From Archangiaceae bacterium (GTDB taxonomy: Bacteria > Myxococcota > Myxococcia > Myxococcales > Myxococcaceae): DNA of 64,000 bases. Positions within the stretch are counted from its first letter, which is position 1; each line of letters opens with the position of its first letter. The notes below the pieces were generated by a model. It saw nothing but the letters and a program-made list of their open reading frames with translations, made no database searches and was not told the DNA's origin. Shown here in pieces: positions 19,501 to 30,470 of this stretch. The DNA is taken from assembly GCA_016714225.1 (NCBI GenBank), contig JADJNS010000028.1, forward strand, positions 1-64,000, in the 5' to 3' direction. A program made the position numbers and the translations under genes.

Positions 19501-20454
19501 GACCGGCGCCACCACCGCGCCGACCCCGTCACCGTCGACGTCGGGGTAGTAGCCCTGAAAGGTGAGGCCCTCGTCGGCGCCGCCGGCGCAGTTGTCGTCG
19601 ACCCCGTTGCACATCTCGGGGGCGCCCGGCTTCACGGTGGGGTTGGCGTCATCGCAGTCGGTGCTGTTGGTCACCTTGCCGGCCACCGGGCCGCAGCTCA
19701 TCTCGGCCGAGCTGCCCGCCGCGCCGAAGCCGTCGCCGTCGGTGTCGGGGTAGTAGGCGAGGTAGGTGATGCCGTTGTCGACCTGACCGTCGCAGTTGTC
19801 GTCGCGGCGGTTGCAGATCTCGGTGGCGCCCGGCTTCACCGTCGGGTCGCGGTCGGCGCAGTCGCTCTTGTTGGGCACCTTGCCCATCACCATGGTGAGG
19901 CAGCTCGCCTGCGGAGCGCCGGTGGCGTCGCCGAAGCCGTCGCCGTCGAGGTCGGCGTAGAAGTCTTGAAAGGGGAGCCCGTTGTCTTTGGTGCCGTCGC
20001 AGTCGTCGTCGACGTCGTTGCAGGTCTCGGCGACTCCGGGGCGCACCTTGGGGTCGGCGTCGTTGCAGTCGCCGGTGGTGGTGACCGAGCCCGAAGGCGG
20101 CGAGGCGCAGCCCATGCCCGACGAGGTGCTGCCGCCGACCCCGTCGCCGTCGTGATCGGCGTACCAGCTGGCGACCGGCAGGCCTTCGTCGACCTCACCG
20201 TCGCAGTCGTCGTCGACCGCGTTGCAGACCTCGCTGGCCTGGGGGTGCACCAGCGGGTCTGCGTCGTTGCAGTCGAAGTCTTCGACTCCGCCGCAGCGGC
20301 CGGTGCCCTTGAACCCGTCGCCGTCGTTGTCGAGGCAGAGATCATTGGGCAGCACCGGCCCCGAGTCGGCGGGCATCAGCTTCTCGGGCTTGCCGCACGC
20401 CACCACGCCCGCGAACGCGGCGAAGCTGATCAGACGGACGGTAGACCGGAGCAC
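16516..20454 (-). CDS. Giant lipoprotein with MopE-type metal-binding repeats
   Basis: The product has 1312 residues from a GTG at 20454 preceded by AGGAG. The lipoprotein signal is LRSTVRLISFAAFAGVVACG. From about residue 35 to about 735, at least eleven tandem units of 55-65 residues follow. Each unit carries DCND-type and VDDDCDG-type acidic loops plus YYPDxDGDGFG, the pattern of the MopE 'putative metal-binding motif' family (PF11617, from memory), related to TSP3 calcium loops. Two further isolated units (NNLDDDCNGQTDE, DDLDNDCDGIVDE) precede a beta-rich C-terminal half of about 470 residues without recognised motif. The protein should be surface exposed and bind calcium or copper. The repeats are unequal in sequence, which limits recombination. 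Confidence 0.85.
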   Translation of the reverse strand: MLRSTVRLISFAAFAGVVACGKPEKLMPADSGPVLPNDLCLDNDGDGFKGTGRCGGVEDFDCNDADPLVHPQASEVCNAVDDDCDGEVDEGLPVASWYADHDGDGVGGSTSSGMGCASPPSGSVTTTGDCNDADPKVRPGVAETCNDVDDDCDGTKDNGLPFQDFYADLDGDGFGDATGAPQASCLTMVMGKVPNKSDCADRDPTVKPGATEICNRRDDNCDGQVDNGITYLAYYPDTDGDGFGAAGSSAEMSCGPVAGKVTNSTDCDDANPTVKPGAPEMCNGVDDNCAGGADEGLTFQGYYPDVDGDGVGAVVAPVSSCLPLPGKVTTTGDCNDTNAAVKPGATEVCNGVDDDCAGGVDNGLTFRSYYTDSDQDGFGTGSATMACAPIAGKATVAGDCNDNNAAVKPGAAEVCNGVDDDCAGGIDNGLTFQGYYPDGDGDGFGNKQAPAQSACAPVTNKVANNLDCDDGLFAVKPGATELCNTRDDDCDGQTDEGLTFTSYYPDLDSDGFGSSASLAQSACAPVTGKVANNTDCNDGLATVHPGATETCNGVDDNCDTQVDNGTMNVAYYVDNDGDGYGAGTSSVMSCAPVAGRAPNNTDCNDGLSSVHPNATEVCNGVDDNCVSGVDDGLTFLSYWPDADLDGFGNGAMASQSSCAPVTGKVTNSSDCNDGSAAVKPGATETCNQVDDNCAGGIDEGLPRQSYWADGDGDGFGAGSAVMACGAFGGRVPNNTDCNDANPAVRPTAIELCNGIDDNCAGGADEGDPGGGAACSTGQSGVCGPGTNHCVSGTVSCQRNVAPVAERCNNLDDDCNGQTDETFADKGNTCSAGQGVCLKTGTRVCRTDGSATQCSVDAGAPTVPACDDLDNDCDGIVDEPYFSSTFNVSTPVPWADLEVAPYYFTAGSCAGGVNGSGTDQLQGGALLMGAGADGLYFQKLDTSGAPTGLPVTVVSSFRYVDVAIAQAGDGFIVAGIYDGEPDGVGDEIDLYYLDSSGAWRADRWSMFDTGKALDSLRLVRGNGKRVTLIWREAGVGLRYYRVEPTYSGSTWSVTQVGGAALTTATAPNTLVANTATLSGVGADSAIADWAATQTCASTATLQQVGVAYRVSAPILRHFTVNEDGTGKSADLIVRDVSPVAPSNIMGRVVLSPDVAFFRDASLNQWFITYVMQNPDLASNPMVPKADLEVWLSNHPGYNWAWLQFATQNGVNSITRPRGSVTATRLWVTGQRYVADASGFRQQIMTRQFDYAGARDPNSSSVELSPATGACSGDPPCRGGNKDGVTNWAPFGRVYYAASGATPTGVFSSTLTCQ

Positions 20455-20513
20455 GACAGGTATCGCTCCTACGCCCGATGCCTCGGCAGACGCAAACTGA
20501 GGGCCTTTTCTGA

Positions 20514-21002
20514 TCAGCGGGGCCCGAACGACGACAGGGCGAAGAAGGCGCGAATCTTGTCGTTGGTCTCGCGCAGGCGCGCCGAGAGCGTGCGCACGAA
20601 GGTCCACAGCAGCACGTAGGCCAGCTCTTTGTCGGTGAACATCACCTCGTCGAGCTTGTCGCGCTGCAGCTCGTAGAGCTTGCAGGGAGAGTGGGCGATC
20701 GCGTCGGCCGAGCGGGGGCCGTCTTCGATCAGCGACATTTCGCCGAAGTACTGGCCGCGCTCGAGAATGGCGAGCGCCTCTTCGCCGATGCCCGGCACCA
20801 TCTTCGAGATGCGAACCTTGCCCTCGGAGATGATGAACATCGACGTGCCGTCGTCACCTTCTTTGAAGATGTGGGCGCTGCCTTTGAACTCGACCTCGCG
20901 CAGCGCGCTCATCAGCTTGCGCAGCTGGGCGTTGGTGAGCCCTTCGAAAAGCGCTACCTTGCGGAGAATCTCCACGTCCACGGTTCGAGCAGTCTCCAGC
21001 AA
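20514..21002 (-). CDS. Cyclic-nucleotide-binding domain protein
   Basis: This 162-residue protein consists almost entirely of one CRP-type cNMP-binding domain. It has LFEGLTNAQLRKLMSALREV, the beta-roll HIFKEGDDGTSMFIISEGKV, and the phosphate-binding cassette YFGEMSLIEDGPRSADAIAH. There is no HTH after it, only a C-terminal helix (RDKLDEVMFTDKELAYVLLW), so it is not a transcription factor by itself. The PBC has GEMSLIEDGPRSA (Glu and Arg kept). The gene starts 16 bases from the divergent trxB and may share its promoter region. Confidence 0.9.
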   Translation of the reverse strand: MLETARTVDVEILRKVALFEGLTNAQLRKLMSALREVEFKGSAHIFKEGDDGTSMFIISEGKVRISKMVPGIGEEALAILERGQYFGEMSLIEDGPRSADAIAHSPCKLYELQRDKLDEVMFTDKELAYVLLWTFVRTLSARLRETNDKIRAFFALSSFGPR

Positions 21003-21018
21003 CTGAAGGGTGCGTCAA

Positions 21019-21978
21019 GTGTCCGACCTGAACAAAGTCACCATCATCGGCTCCGGCCCTGCCGGCTACACCGCCGCCATCTACACCGCGCGGTCGAACT
21101 TGAAGCCGGTGGTGTTCGCCGGCGGCCCCACCGAGCACGACTCGCAGCGGGTGCCGGGCGGGCAGCTGATGATCACCAACGACGTCGAGAACTACCCCGG
21201 CTTCCCCGAGTCGGTGACCGGCCCCGACCTGATGGACAAGTTCAAGGCCCAGGCCGAGCGCTTCGGCACCAAGATTCACCTCGAGAACGCGGTGAAGGTC
21301 GACTTCAGCAAGCGCCCCTTCACCATCGTGGGCGAGAGCGTCACCTACCAGAGCGAGGCGGTGATCATCGCCACCGGCGCCACCGCGAAGTACCTGGGGC
21401 TGCCGAGCGAGTCGAAGTTCAAGAACAAGGGCGTGTCGGCCTGCGCCACCTGCGACGGGTTTCTCTACCGCGGCAAAGAGGTGATCGTGGTGGGCGGCGG
21501 AGACACCGCGATGGAAGAGGCCACCCACCTGGGCAAGATGTGCTCGAAGGTCACGGTCATTCACCGCCGCGACACCCTGCGCGCGTCGAAGATCATGCAA
21601 GAGCGCGCGCTCAAGCACCCCAAGCTCAACTTCGTGTGGAACTCGGCGATCGAAGAGGTCGTCGGCGACGAGAAGGGCGTGACCGGCGCGGTGGTGAAGA
21701 ACCTGATGTCGGGTGACACGCACCGCATCGACGCCGCCGCGGTGTTCGTGGCCATCGGGCACACCCCCAACACCGAGCTGTTCAAAGGGGTGCTCGACAT
21801 GCACAGCAGCGGGTACCTGAAGGTGGTGGCCGGCTCGACCCGCACCAACATCGAGGGCGTGTTCGCCTGCGGCGACGTGGCCGACAGCTACTACCGGCAG
21901 GCGGTCACCGCCGCCGGCACCGGCTGCATGGCGGCGATCGACGTCGAGCGGTGGATGATCGAGAACAACATCGGGTGA
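21019..21978 (+). CDS. trxB: Thioredoxin reductase
   Basis: This 319-residue FAD- and NADPH-dependent enzyme reduces thioredoxin. FAD motif GSGPAGYTAAIYTAR is at residues 11-25, the redox-active CATC at 142-145, the NADPH motif VVGGGDTAMEEATHLGK follows, and VFACGDVADSYYRQAVTAAG is the second FAD contact. The GTG at 21019 is preferred over GTG 21010 because a GAAGG site lies about 9 bases upstream of it. It is followed by the 336-base inverted-repeat element, not by trx. Confidence 0.96.
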   Translation: MSDLNKVTIIGSGPAGYTAAIYTARSNLKPVVFAGGPTEHDSQRVPGGQLMITNDVENYPGFPESVTGPDLMDKFKAQAERFGTKIHLENAVKVDFSKRPFTIVGESVTYQSEAVIIATGATAKYLGLPSESKFKNKGVSACATCDGFLYRGKEVIVVGGGDTAMEEATHLGKMCSKVTVIHRRDTLRASKIMQERALKHPKLNFVWNSAIEEVVGDEKGVTGAVVKNLMSGDTHRIDAAAVFVAIGHTPNTELFKGVLDMHSSGYLKVVAGSTRTNIEGVFACGDVADSYYRQAVTAAGTGCMAAIDVERWMIENNIG

Positions 21979-21987
21979 AGAACACGA

Positions 21988-22020
21988 CTCGCGGTGCTGT
22001 AGTGCACGGCTCGCGGTGCT
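21988..22020 (+). repeat. Short direct repeat just after trxB
   Basis: CTCGCGGTGCT occurs at 21988-21998 and again at 22010-22020, a 22-base period between the trxB stop and the 336-base element. Nothing else is recognisable in the gap. Confidence 0.4.
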
Positions 22021-22030
22021 CGGGGGCTTC

Positions 22031-22366
22031 TAAAGCGGCAGCTGCAGGCGCGCTTCGTTCGTGGCGGCAGCAGGCCCGGCAGGGTCAGGCCAAGGGTTTG
22101 AGCGATCTCGGCCAGGGGCAGATCCGGCAGGGGAAAGTGCAGGGGGCGGCGCAGGGTTTCTGGCCGGGCCCCACCCCACCCGCTTCCCCTCACCTGCGCA
22201 CGCCCCGCCCCAGTCCCTACCCTGGCCGGGCCCCACCCAACCCGCTTCCCCTCACCTGCGCGCGCCCCTCCCCAGTCCCTACCCTGGCCGCCCCGCTGAA
22301 CCCTTGGCCTGACCCTGCCGGGCCTGCTGCCGCCACGAACGAAGCTCGCCTGCGAGTGCCGCTTTA
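22031..22366. mobile_element. MITE-like element with 68 bp terminal inverted repeats
   Basis: The stretch 22031-22098 and the reverse complement of 22299-22366 match at 64 of 68 positions (starting TAAAGCGGCA, ending AGGCCAAGGGTT). Between the arms lies about 200 bases of G-rich/C-rich sequence without a convincing gene. Both ends begin with TA (TAAAGCGG... and ...CCGCTTTA), compatible with a TA target duplication as in IS630/mariner-type elements, although the TA may be part of the repeat. No transposase gene is present, so it would be non-autonomous. A structured intergenic element or an extended transcript hairpin at the trxB/methyltransferase boundary is the alternative. Confidence 0.55.
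22161..22284. repeat. 62 bp tandem direct repeat inside the inverted-repeat element
   Basis: Copies at 22161-22222 and 22223-22284 begin TGGCCGGGCCCCACC and end CAGTCCCTACCC, with about three mismatches. A third partial copy starts at 22285 (TGGCCG). The unit is C-rich on the plus strand and does not code for a convincing protein in either direction. Confidence 0.85.
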
Positions 22367-22386
22367 AAGGCAGCCGATCTGCGCCT

Positions 22387-23217
22387 TCAATAGCGCGAAG
22401 CGGCGACGGTCACCTCATCGCGGTCGTGGTACAGCTGGCGCATCTTCAGGTTGCGCCAGCCGCCCTCTTCCATGGTGCTGCGCACCCTCGCCAGCATCGG
22501 CCACTTGTCTTTCATCGGCAGCTTGATGTTCGCCACCACCCGAATCGCCCAGCCGTGGCGCGCCCACTTGCCGAGCAGCTGCGCGACCTCGAGCGGGCGC
22601 CAGGCCATGTCGCAGAACAGCCAGTCGACCGGCTCTTCGGGCTGATACCGAAACGCGCTGTCTTGCACGTGGGTGAGCTTCTTGTGCGCGAGCTTGAGCT
22701 GCGCCGGGTCGACGGCGATCACCCGTGCGCCGCGCGCGAGCAGCCGCTGCGACCAGCCGCCGGGCGCGGCGCCGAGGTCGACACAGACTTCCTTCGCCCC
22801 GGGGCCGTCGCCCACCCACTCGAGCGCTTCGTCGAGCTTCAGCGCAGCGCGAGAGAGCGTGTCGGCGTCGCGCTTCATGCGGCGCGGCGCGGCGGTCAGC
22901 CGGTCGCCGAGCACGGTGACGCCCTCACCGAGATTGCAGACCACCCACCTGCCCGGCCCGGGCGGGAGCTCGGGCAGCTGGGGCAGCGGCAGGCCGTCGG
23001 CGGCCCAGGCCTCGAGGGTGCCGGCGGCGGGCAGCTTTTCGATCACCCGAAACCCGGCCCGCCCGTACACGGGAATGAAGTCTGACATCTCGCATTCCAC
23101 TGCTCCGGGGCCGAGCTCGGCCGGCTTCAGCTTGGCGTGCGCGAGCTCTTGGTGCAGGTACGTCTCGAAGTCGCGTCGACAGAGGAAGACGAAGCGGGAA
23201 ATCTGGGGCTTGCGCAT
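22387..23217 (-). CDS. RlmM-like 2'-O-ribose methyltransferase (FtsJ domain)
   Basis: The product has 276 residues. The N-terminal 110 residues are THUMP-like in position (RFVFLCRRDFETYLHQELAH). The methyltransferase domain has VCVDLGAAPGGWSQRLLARG, VIAVDPAQLK, VDWLFCDMAWRPLEVAQLLG and ANIKLPMKDKW. This matches RlmM, which methylates C2498 of 23S rRNA, with the catalytic Lys-Asp-Lys arrangement likely (K near DADTLSRAALKLDEAL, D in FCDMAW, K in NIKLP). E. coli RlmM is longer (about 366 residues), so this is a shorter relative. It is divergent from secA. Confidence 0.85.
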   Translation of the reverse strand: MRKPQISRFVFLCRRDFETYLHQELAHAKLKPAELGPGAVECEMSDFIPVYGRAGFRVIEKLPAAGTLEAWAADGLPLPQLPELPPGPGRWVVCNLGEGVTVLGDRLTAAPRRMKRDADTLSRAALKLDEALEWVGDGPGAKEVCVDLGAAPGGWSQRLLARGARVIAVDPAQLKLAHKKLTHVQDSAFRYQPEEPVDWLFCDMAWRPLEVAQLLGKWARHGWAIRVVANIKLPMKDKWPMLARVRSTMEEGGWRNLKMRQLYHDRDEVTVAASRY

Positions 23218-23296
23218 GGAAGGTGCCGTCTTAGCTTGCCCGGCACGTGTATTTCCCTTGGCTTTCTGAACCGGCCGCTACAGAAGGACGTCAGTC

Positions 23297-26089
<2,793 letters not shown>

Positions 26090-26304
26090 GCTGCCGCGCG
26101 AGCACGAACCGCGAATCTCTCGGCGGGCGAACATGTCCGCTCGGAGCCGGCCGCCTGAGTCGGCGGGTCCTCACTACGCTGCTGTCGCTGGCGTGCGGCG
26201 CCGGGGCGCCGATCAGAAGCACGGTGGACCTCGACGACAGCGTCGCCGCGCAGGCACGGTGAGCACCTTCATCACCTGCTACGAGTGAGCAGGGCAACGC
26301 CGCT

Positions 26305-29300
26305 TCACGGTGTGAACACCGTCACGGTCGTGCCGGCGCTTTTGCCCGCGAGCGTGGCGCTGACCGTCACCGCCCCGTCGGCGAAGCCGCTCACCAGGCC
26401 GAAGCTCCCCTGGGCGTTCGACACGTCGGCGATCGCCGCGTTGCTCGAGCTCCACAGCGCCTGCGCGGTGACGTCGACCGTGGCGCCGTCGGTATAGGTG
26501 CCGTAGGCGGCGAGCTGCACCGTCGAGCCCGTCGCGAGGGTGGCGTTCTGCGGCGTCAGCGTCATCGACACCAGCCCCGCCGGGGTGACGGTCAGCACCA
26601 CCGTGCCGCTGGTCGAGCCCACCGTCGCGGTGAGGGTGCTCACGCCCACCGCCACCGCGGTGACCAGGCCGCGCGAGCCAGAGCCGTTCGAGACCGTGGC
26701 CACGGTGGGGTCGCTCGAGCTCCAGGTGGCCTGCGAGGTCACGTCTTGCGTCGACCCGTCAGAGAGGGTCGCCTGGGCGAACAGCTGCTTCAAGGTGCCC
26801 TTGGCCGCCGAGGTGCTGCCGGCGATCACGTCGATGCGCACCACGGTGCCCGGCACCACGGTGAGCGGGGTGCTGGCGCTGACCCCGTCTTTCACCGCGC
26901 CGATGGTCACCGTGCCCGCGCCGAACGCGCTGGCCAGGCCCCTCGAGCCGCTCGCGTTCGAGACGCCCGCCACCTGCCCGTCAGACGAGCTCCACAGCAC
27001 GTCGGCGGTCAGGTCGACGAAGCTGCCGTCGGAGTACGAGCCGATCGCCGAGAACTGCCGGGTGGTGGCCTGCGCCATCGACGCGTTGAGCGGGGCCAGG
27101 GTGATGCGGTCGAGCCGCGCGGCCACCGCGGTGATGGTGGCGGTAGCGCTCTTGCCCCCGAAGTCGGCGGTCACCGTCGCCGAGGGGCCGGCCGTGACTG
27201 CGCGCACCAGCCCCGCGCTGCTCACCGTCACGTTGGGCGCCGACGACGACCACACGGCCGAGGCGTTCAGGTCGACCACCGCGGCGTCGGTGTACGTGCC
27301 GCGCAGCAAGAGCTGCACGGTGGTGCCTGCCGGCAGCGTCGCGCTGGTCGGGGTGAGCTGCAGCGACACCAGCTCGGCGGCGGTCACCTGCACCGACGTC
27401 TGCCCCACCACGCTGCCTGACGCCGCGCGCACCTGCGCGCTGCCCTCGGCGAGCGCGGTCACCTGCCCCTGCGTGCCGGGCGCGTTCGAGGCGAGCACCG
27501 CGGCGCTCGAGGCGCTCCAGGTCACCTGCGCGGTGAGGTCTTGTGACGAGCCGTCGGTGTACACGCCGACCGCGGTGAAGGCGCGCTGGGTGCCGCGCGG
27601 CATCGAAGCGTTCGACGGCGACACGCCGATGGAGAGCAGCTGCGCGGCGGTGACGGTCACCGTGAACGCCGGCACCTTGCCCGCATACGACGCGGTGAGG
27701 GTCGAGCTGCCCTCGGCGTTGCCGGTCACCTCTCCGCGGCTGCCTGCTTGCGTCGACACCGAGGCCACCGCGGGCGCCGACGCCGACCACGTCGCCTGCT
27801 CGGTCACGTCGAGGGTGGTGGCGTCGGAGTACACCGCGGTCGCCTGCACCCGCACCTTCGTGCCGCGGGCCAGGGTCGAGGCGGGCGCGGTGAGCTGCAC
27901 CTCGTCGAGCACCGCGGGGCCGACCGCCAGCGCCGCGGTGGCGCTCAACGCACCGACGCTGGCGGTGATGGTGGCGTTGCCGGGCGCGAACGTGCTGGCG
28001 ACGCCGAACGACGAGGGGCCGTTCGAGAGAATCGCGACCGCGGGCGCGCTGCTCGACCACAGCACCTGGCTGGTGAAGTCGCGCGAGGTGCCGTCGGCGA
28101 ACTGCGCCGTCACCGTGAAGGCCTGCGCGCGCCCCTTGGCGACCGACGCGGCGTGCGGGGTGACGTCGAGGCCCACCAGCGCGGCCGAGACCACGGTGAC
28201 GTGGGTCGAGGGGTTCTTGCCCTGCCAGGCGGCGCGCACGAAGCAGCTGCCCTGGGTCAGCGCGGTGGCCAGGCCGCTCGCGTCGACGCTCACCACGGTG
28301 GGGTCGGTCGACGACCAGGCCACCTGGGCGGTGAGGTCGACGCGGGTGTCGTCGCTGTACACGCCGGTGGCGGTGAGCTGCCGGGTCGAGAGCTTGGGCA
28401 GGCTGGGGTCGACCGGAGTGAGGGTCACCTCGACCAGGCGCGCGGGTATCACGGTGACCGGTTGGGTGACGCTCTGGCCGAAGACTGCGGCGGTGACGGT
28501 GGCGGTGCCGGGGCCCACGCCCCAGAACAGCCCGGCCACCTGCGCGGGGTCGGCCAGCAGCACTGAGGGAAGCGACGACGACCACTGCGCCGCCGCGCTC
28601 AGGTCGCGCTGGGTGCCGTCGGTGAAGGTGCCGCTCAGGGTGAACCGCAGCGACTCACCGGCGGCGAGGTCGGCCTGGCGGGGGCTGAGCTCGAGCGTCA
28701 CCAGCTGGGCGGCGGTGACGGTGACATCGGCGGCGGCAGTGAAGCCCTGGGCCGAGACGGTGAGGCGCGCCACGCCGGGGGCGACCGCGACCACGCCCTG
28801 GGTTTCGACCCGCGCCACCTGCTCGTCCGAGCTCGACCACTGCGCGGTGGCGACGGTGCGGGTGACGCCGTCGGTGAAGGTGCCGACGGCCTGCAGCTGA
28901 CCGACCGCGCCCCTGGGCAGGGTGGCTGGCTGCACCGCGGCGGTGAGGCCGGTGAGGAGCGCGGCGCTGGTGCTGATCATCACCGAGCCGCTCACGTCTC
29001 CGACGCTCATCGCCACGCGCGAGGCCCCCATCGACATCGCCCGGGCAGTGTCGCCGCTGATGGCGATGATGCCCGGCTCTGACGACGACCAGCTCACGTC
29101 GGCGGTGACATCGCGCGAGGTGCCGTCGCTGTAGGTGCCGACCGCGGTGAGGGGGCGACTGGTGCCCAGCGGCAACGGGTCGGCCGCCCCGGCGCCGGCC
29201 ACCAGCGCATCGAGCTCGGCGGCGGTGACGCTCAGGTCCATCGAGGCGGTGGCCCCGCCCAGCGCCGCGCTGATGCGGGTGGTGCCCTCGCTCGCGCAGT

Positions 29301-29553
29301 CGACCACGCCCTTCTTGCCGGCTTCGTTCGAGACCGCGCCCACCGACGGGTTCGACGAAGCCCAGCTCACGTCGGCGGTGACGCCCGCCGTCTGGGCGTC
29401 GAAGCGGCTGAGCGCAGTGAGGCGAAGCTTGCGCCCCTTGGCGCAGCTCGCCGCGGGCGCGGTGATCTCGAGCGTCAAAGGGTCGCCGATGCTGCCCTCG
29501 CAGCCGAGCACCATCACACACCCTGCCAGAACTCCGGTTCGCCACCCACCCAT
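26305..29553 (-). CDS. Lipoprotein with about twelve bacterial Ig-like (Big_2) domains
   Basis: The product has 1082 residues with signal MGGWRTGVLAGCVMVLGCEG (lipobox VLGC). From residue 30 onward the protein is a tandem array of about twelve units of 85-90 residues. Each unit has the Big_2 pattern: L-x-x-G-x-x-x-Q-L-x-A-x-G-x-Y-x-D-G, then DLTAQVTWSSS-type, then VSNxxGSRGLV and a closing VTVTAAxL strand. No enzymatic domain is attached. Such repeats occur in intimin-like adhesins and in surface lipoproteins that act as spacers or bind partners. The gene is transcribed toward secA and converges with it. Confidence 0.9.
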   Translation of the reverse strand: MGGWRTGVLAGCVMVLGCEGSIGDPLTLEITAPAASCAKGRKLRLTALSRFDAQTAGVTADVSWASSNPSVGAVSNEAGKKGVVDCASEGTTRISAALGGATASMDLSVTAAELDALVAGAGAADPLPLGTSRPLTAVGTYSDGTSRDVTADVSWSSSEPGIIAISGDTARAMSMGASRVAMSVGDVSGSVMISTSAALLTGLTAAVQPATLPRGAVGQLQAVGTFTDGVTRTVATAQWSSSDEQVARVETQGVVAVAPGVARLTVSAQGFTAAADVTVTAAQLVTLELSPRQADLAAGESLRFTLSGTFTDGTQRDLSAAAQWSSSLPSVLLADPAQVAGLFWGVGPGTATVTAAVFGQSVTQPVTVIPARLVEVTLTPVDPSLPKLSTRQLTATGVYSDDTRVDLTAQVAWSSTDPTVVSVDASGLATALTQGSCFVRAAWQGKNPSTHVTVVSAALVGLDVTPHAASVAKGRAQAFTVTAQFADGTSRDFTSQVLWSSSAPAVAILSNGPSSFGVASTFAPGNATITASVGALSATAALAVGPAVLDEVQLTAPASTLARGTKVRVQATAVYSDATTLDVTEQATWSASAPAVASVSTQAGSRGEVTGNAEGSSTLTASYAGKVPAFTVTVTAAQLLSIGVSPSNASMPRGTQRAFTAVGVYTDGSSQDLTAQVTWSASSAAVLASNAPGTQGQVTALAEGSAQVRAASGSVVGQTSVQVTAAELVSLQLTPTSATLPAGTTVQLLLRGTYTDAAVVDLNASAVWSSSAPNVTVSSAGLVRAVTAGPSATVTADFGGKSATATITAVAARLDRITLAPLNASMAQATTRQFSAIGSYSDGSFVDLTADVLWSSSDGQVAGVSNASGSRGLASAFGAGTVTIGAVKDGVSASTPLTVVPGTVVRIDVIAGSTSAAKGTLKQLFAQATLSDGSTQDVTSQATWSSSDPTVATVSNGSGSRGLVTAVAVGVSTLTATVGSTSGTVVLTVTPAGLVSMTLTPQNATLATGSTVQLAAYGTYTDGATVDVTAQALWSSSNAAIADVSNAQGSFGLVSGFADGAVTVSATLAGKSAGTTVTVFTP

Positions 29554-29717
29554 GGGAAGTCCTCCAGAGGGCGGTGCTCAGCAAATGGCGACCCAACCTC
29601 GGCGGGCTGAGGGGCCCAGTCGTTCAGCGCGGTTCCGCGCCCGGCGCGAGGTTGAACCCGCCCCGTGGGTCGAAGCTGACAGGGTCTAAAGTCGCCCTCT
29701 CGTCGCGCTTTGGGTCT

Positions 29718-30470
29718 TCACCCGCCCCACTCCATCAGCTCGACGGTGGGCGGGTTCGAGCCGCCGTCGAGCCCGCGCACGCGGGCGAGCAGCTCGAGCA
29801 CCCGGGCGATGCGGCGGTCGAAGGCCAGCTGCACCAGCTGCCGCGCCGCGGTCACGTCGCGCTCGGCGAGCGCCGTGCCCATGCGCTCCCAGACGTCTGG
29901 CGGCATCAACTCGAGCGCGGCCTCGCTGCACAGGTAGCCGCGAAACGCGCTGAGCAGGGCAGTGAACGCCACCCCGCCGCCCGCCGAGGCCAGCACCCGC
30001 ATCAGCTCGAACTGCGCCGTGGCGAGGTGCTTCACGTGGGTGTCGAGCTCGGCGCGGTCGAGCAGCGCGCGCAGGTGATGGTGAAACCACTTGAGGTGCT
30101 GTTCGGTGCGGGTGGCGGCGGCGCGGTAGGCGACCTCGAGCAGGAACAGCGACATCAGGTCGAGCAGCTGCAGCTCGAGCTCGAGCGCTCGCTCGGCGTC
30201 CGACTTGCCGCGAATCAGCTGCAAGAGCAGCTCGAGGTCGACGCCCTCCATCAGCTCGGAGACCTTGAGCCCCCGGCCGGGCTCGTGAACCAGCGCCCCG
30301 CGCGCCAAGAGCCGCCCGACCGCGGCCCGCACCGCCTCGGGGCTGCAGCGGGCGAGGTGGGCGAGGTGACTGAGCGGTGGCAGGTAGTCGCCCGGGCGGT
30401 ACTCGCCGCAGATCACCCCCAGCACCAGCTGCTGCTCGAGCGTCTCGACCGCGAACGGGGCGTCGCTCAC
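29718..30470 (-). CDS. GntR/FadR-family transcriptional regulator
   Basis: The product has 250 residues from GTG at 30470, overlapping the stop of the ComM-like gene. The N-terminal winged HTH reads VLGVICGEYRPGDYLPPLSH then CSPEAVRAAVGRLLARGALV, typical of GntR. The rest is an all-helical effector domain (FCD-like: LELELQLLDLMSLFLLEVAY, EQHLKWFHHHLRALLDRAEL, and an RQLVQLAFDRRIARVLELLA end). Ligand unknown. Its tight coupling with the ComM/YifB ATPase is unusual. Confidence 0.85.
   Translation of the reverse strand: MSDAPFAVETLEQQLVLGVICGEYRPGDYLPPLSHLAHLARCSPEAVRAAVGRLLARGALVHEPGRGLKVSELMEGVDLELLLQLIRGKSDAERALELELQLLDLMSLFLLEVAYRAAATRTEQHLKWFHHHLRALLDRAELDTHVKHLATAQFELMRVLASAGGGVAFTALLSAFRGYLCSEAALELMPPDVWERMGTALAERDVTAARQLVQLAFDRRIARVLELLARVRGLDGGSNPPTVELMEWGG

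Noticed and set aside
18000..20400. Regular repeats considered as a CRISPR array
   Set aside because: Units are about 170-190 bases, degenerate and in frame with MopE-type protein repeats; no cas genes nearby.
26540..28900. 786-residue open frame opposite the Ig-domain gene
   Set aside because: Antisense to a clean, repeated protein with a lipoprotein signal; the frame arises from high GC content.
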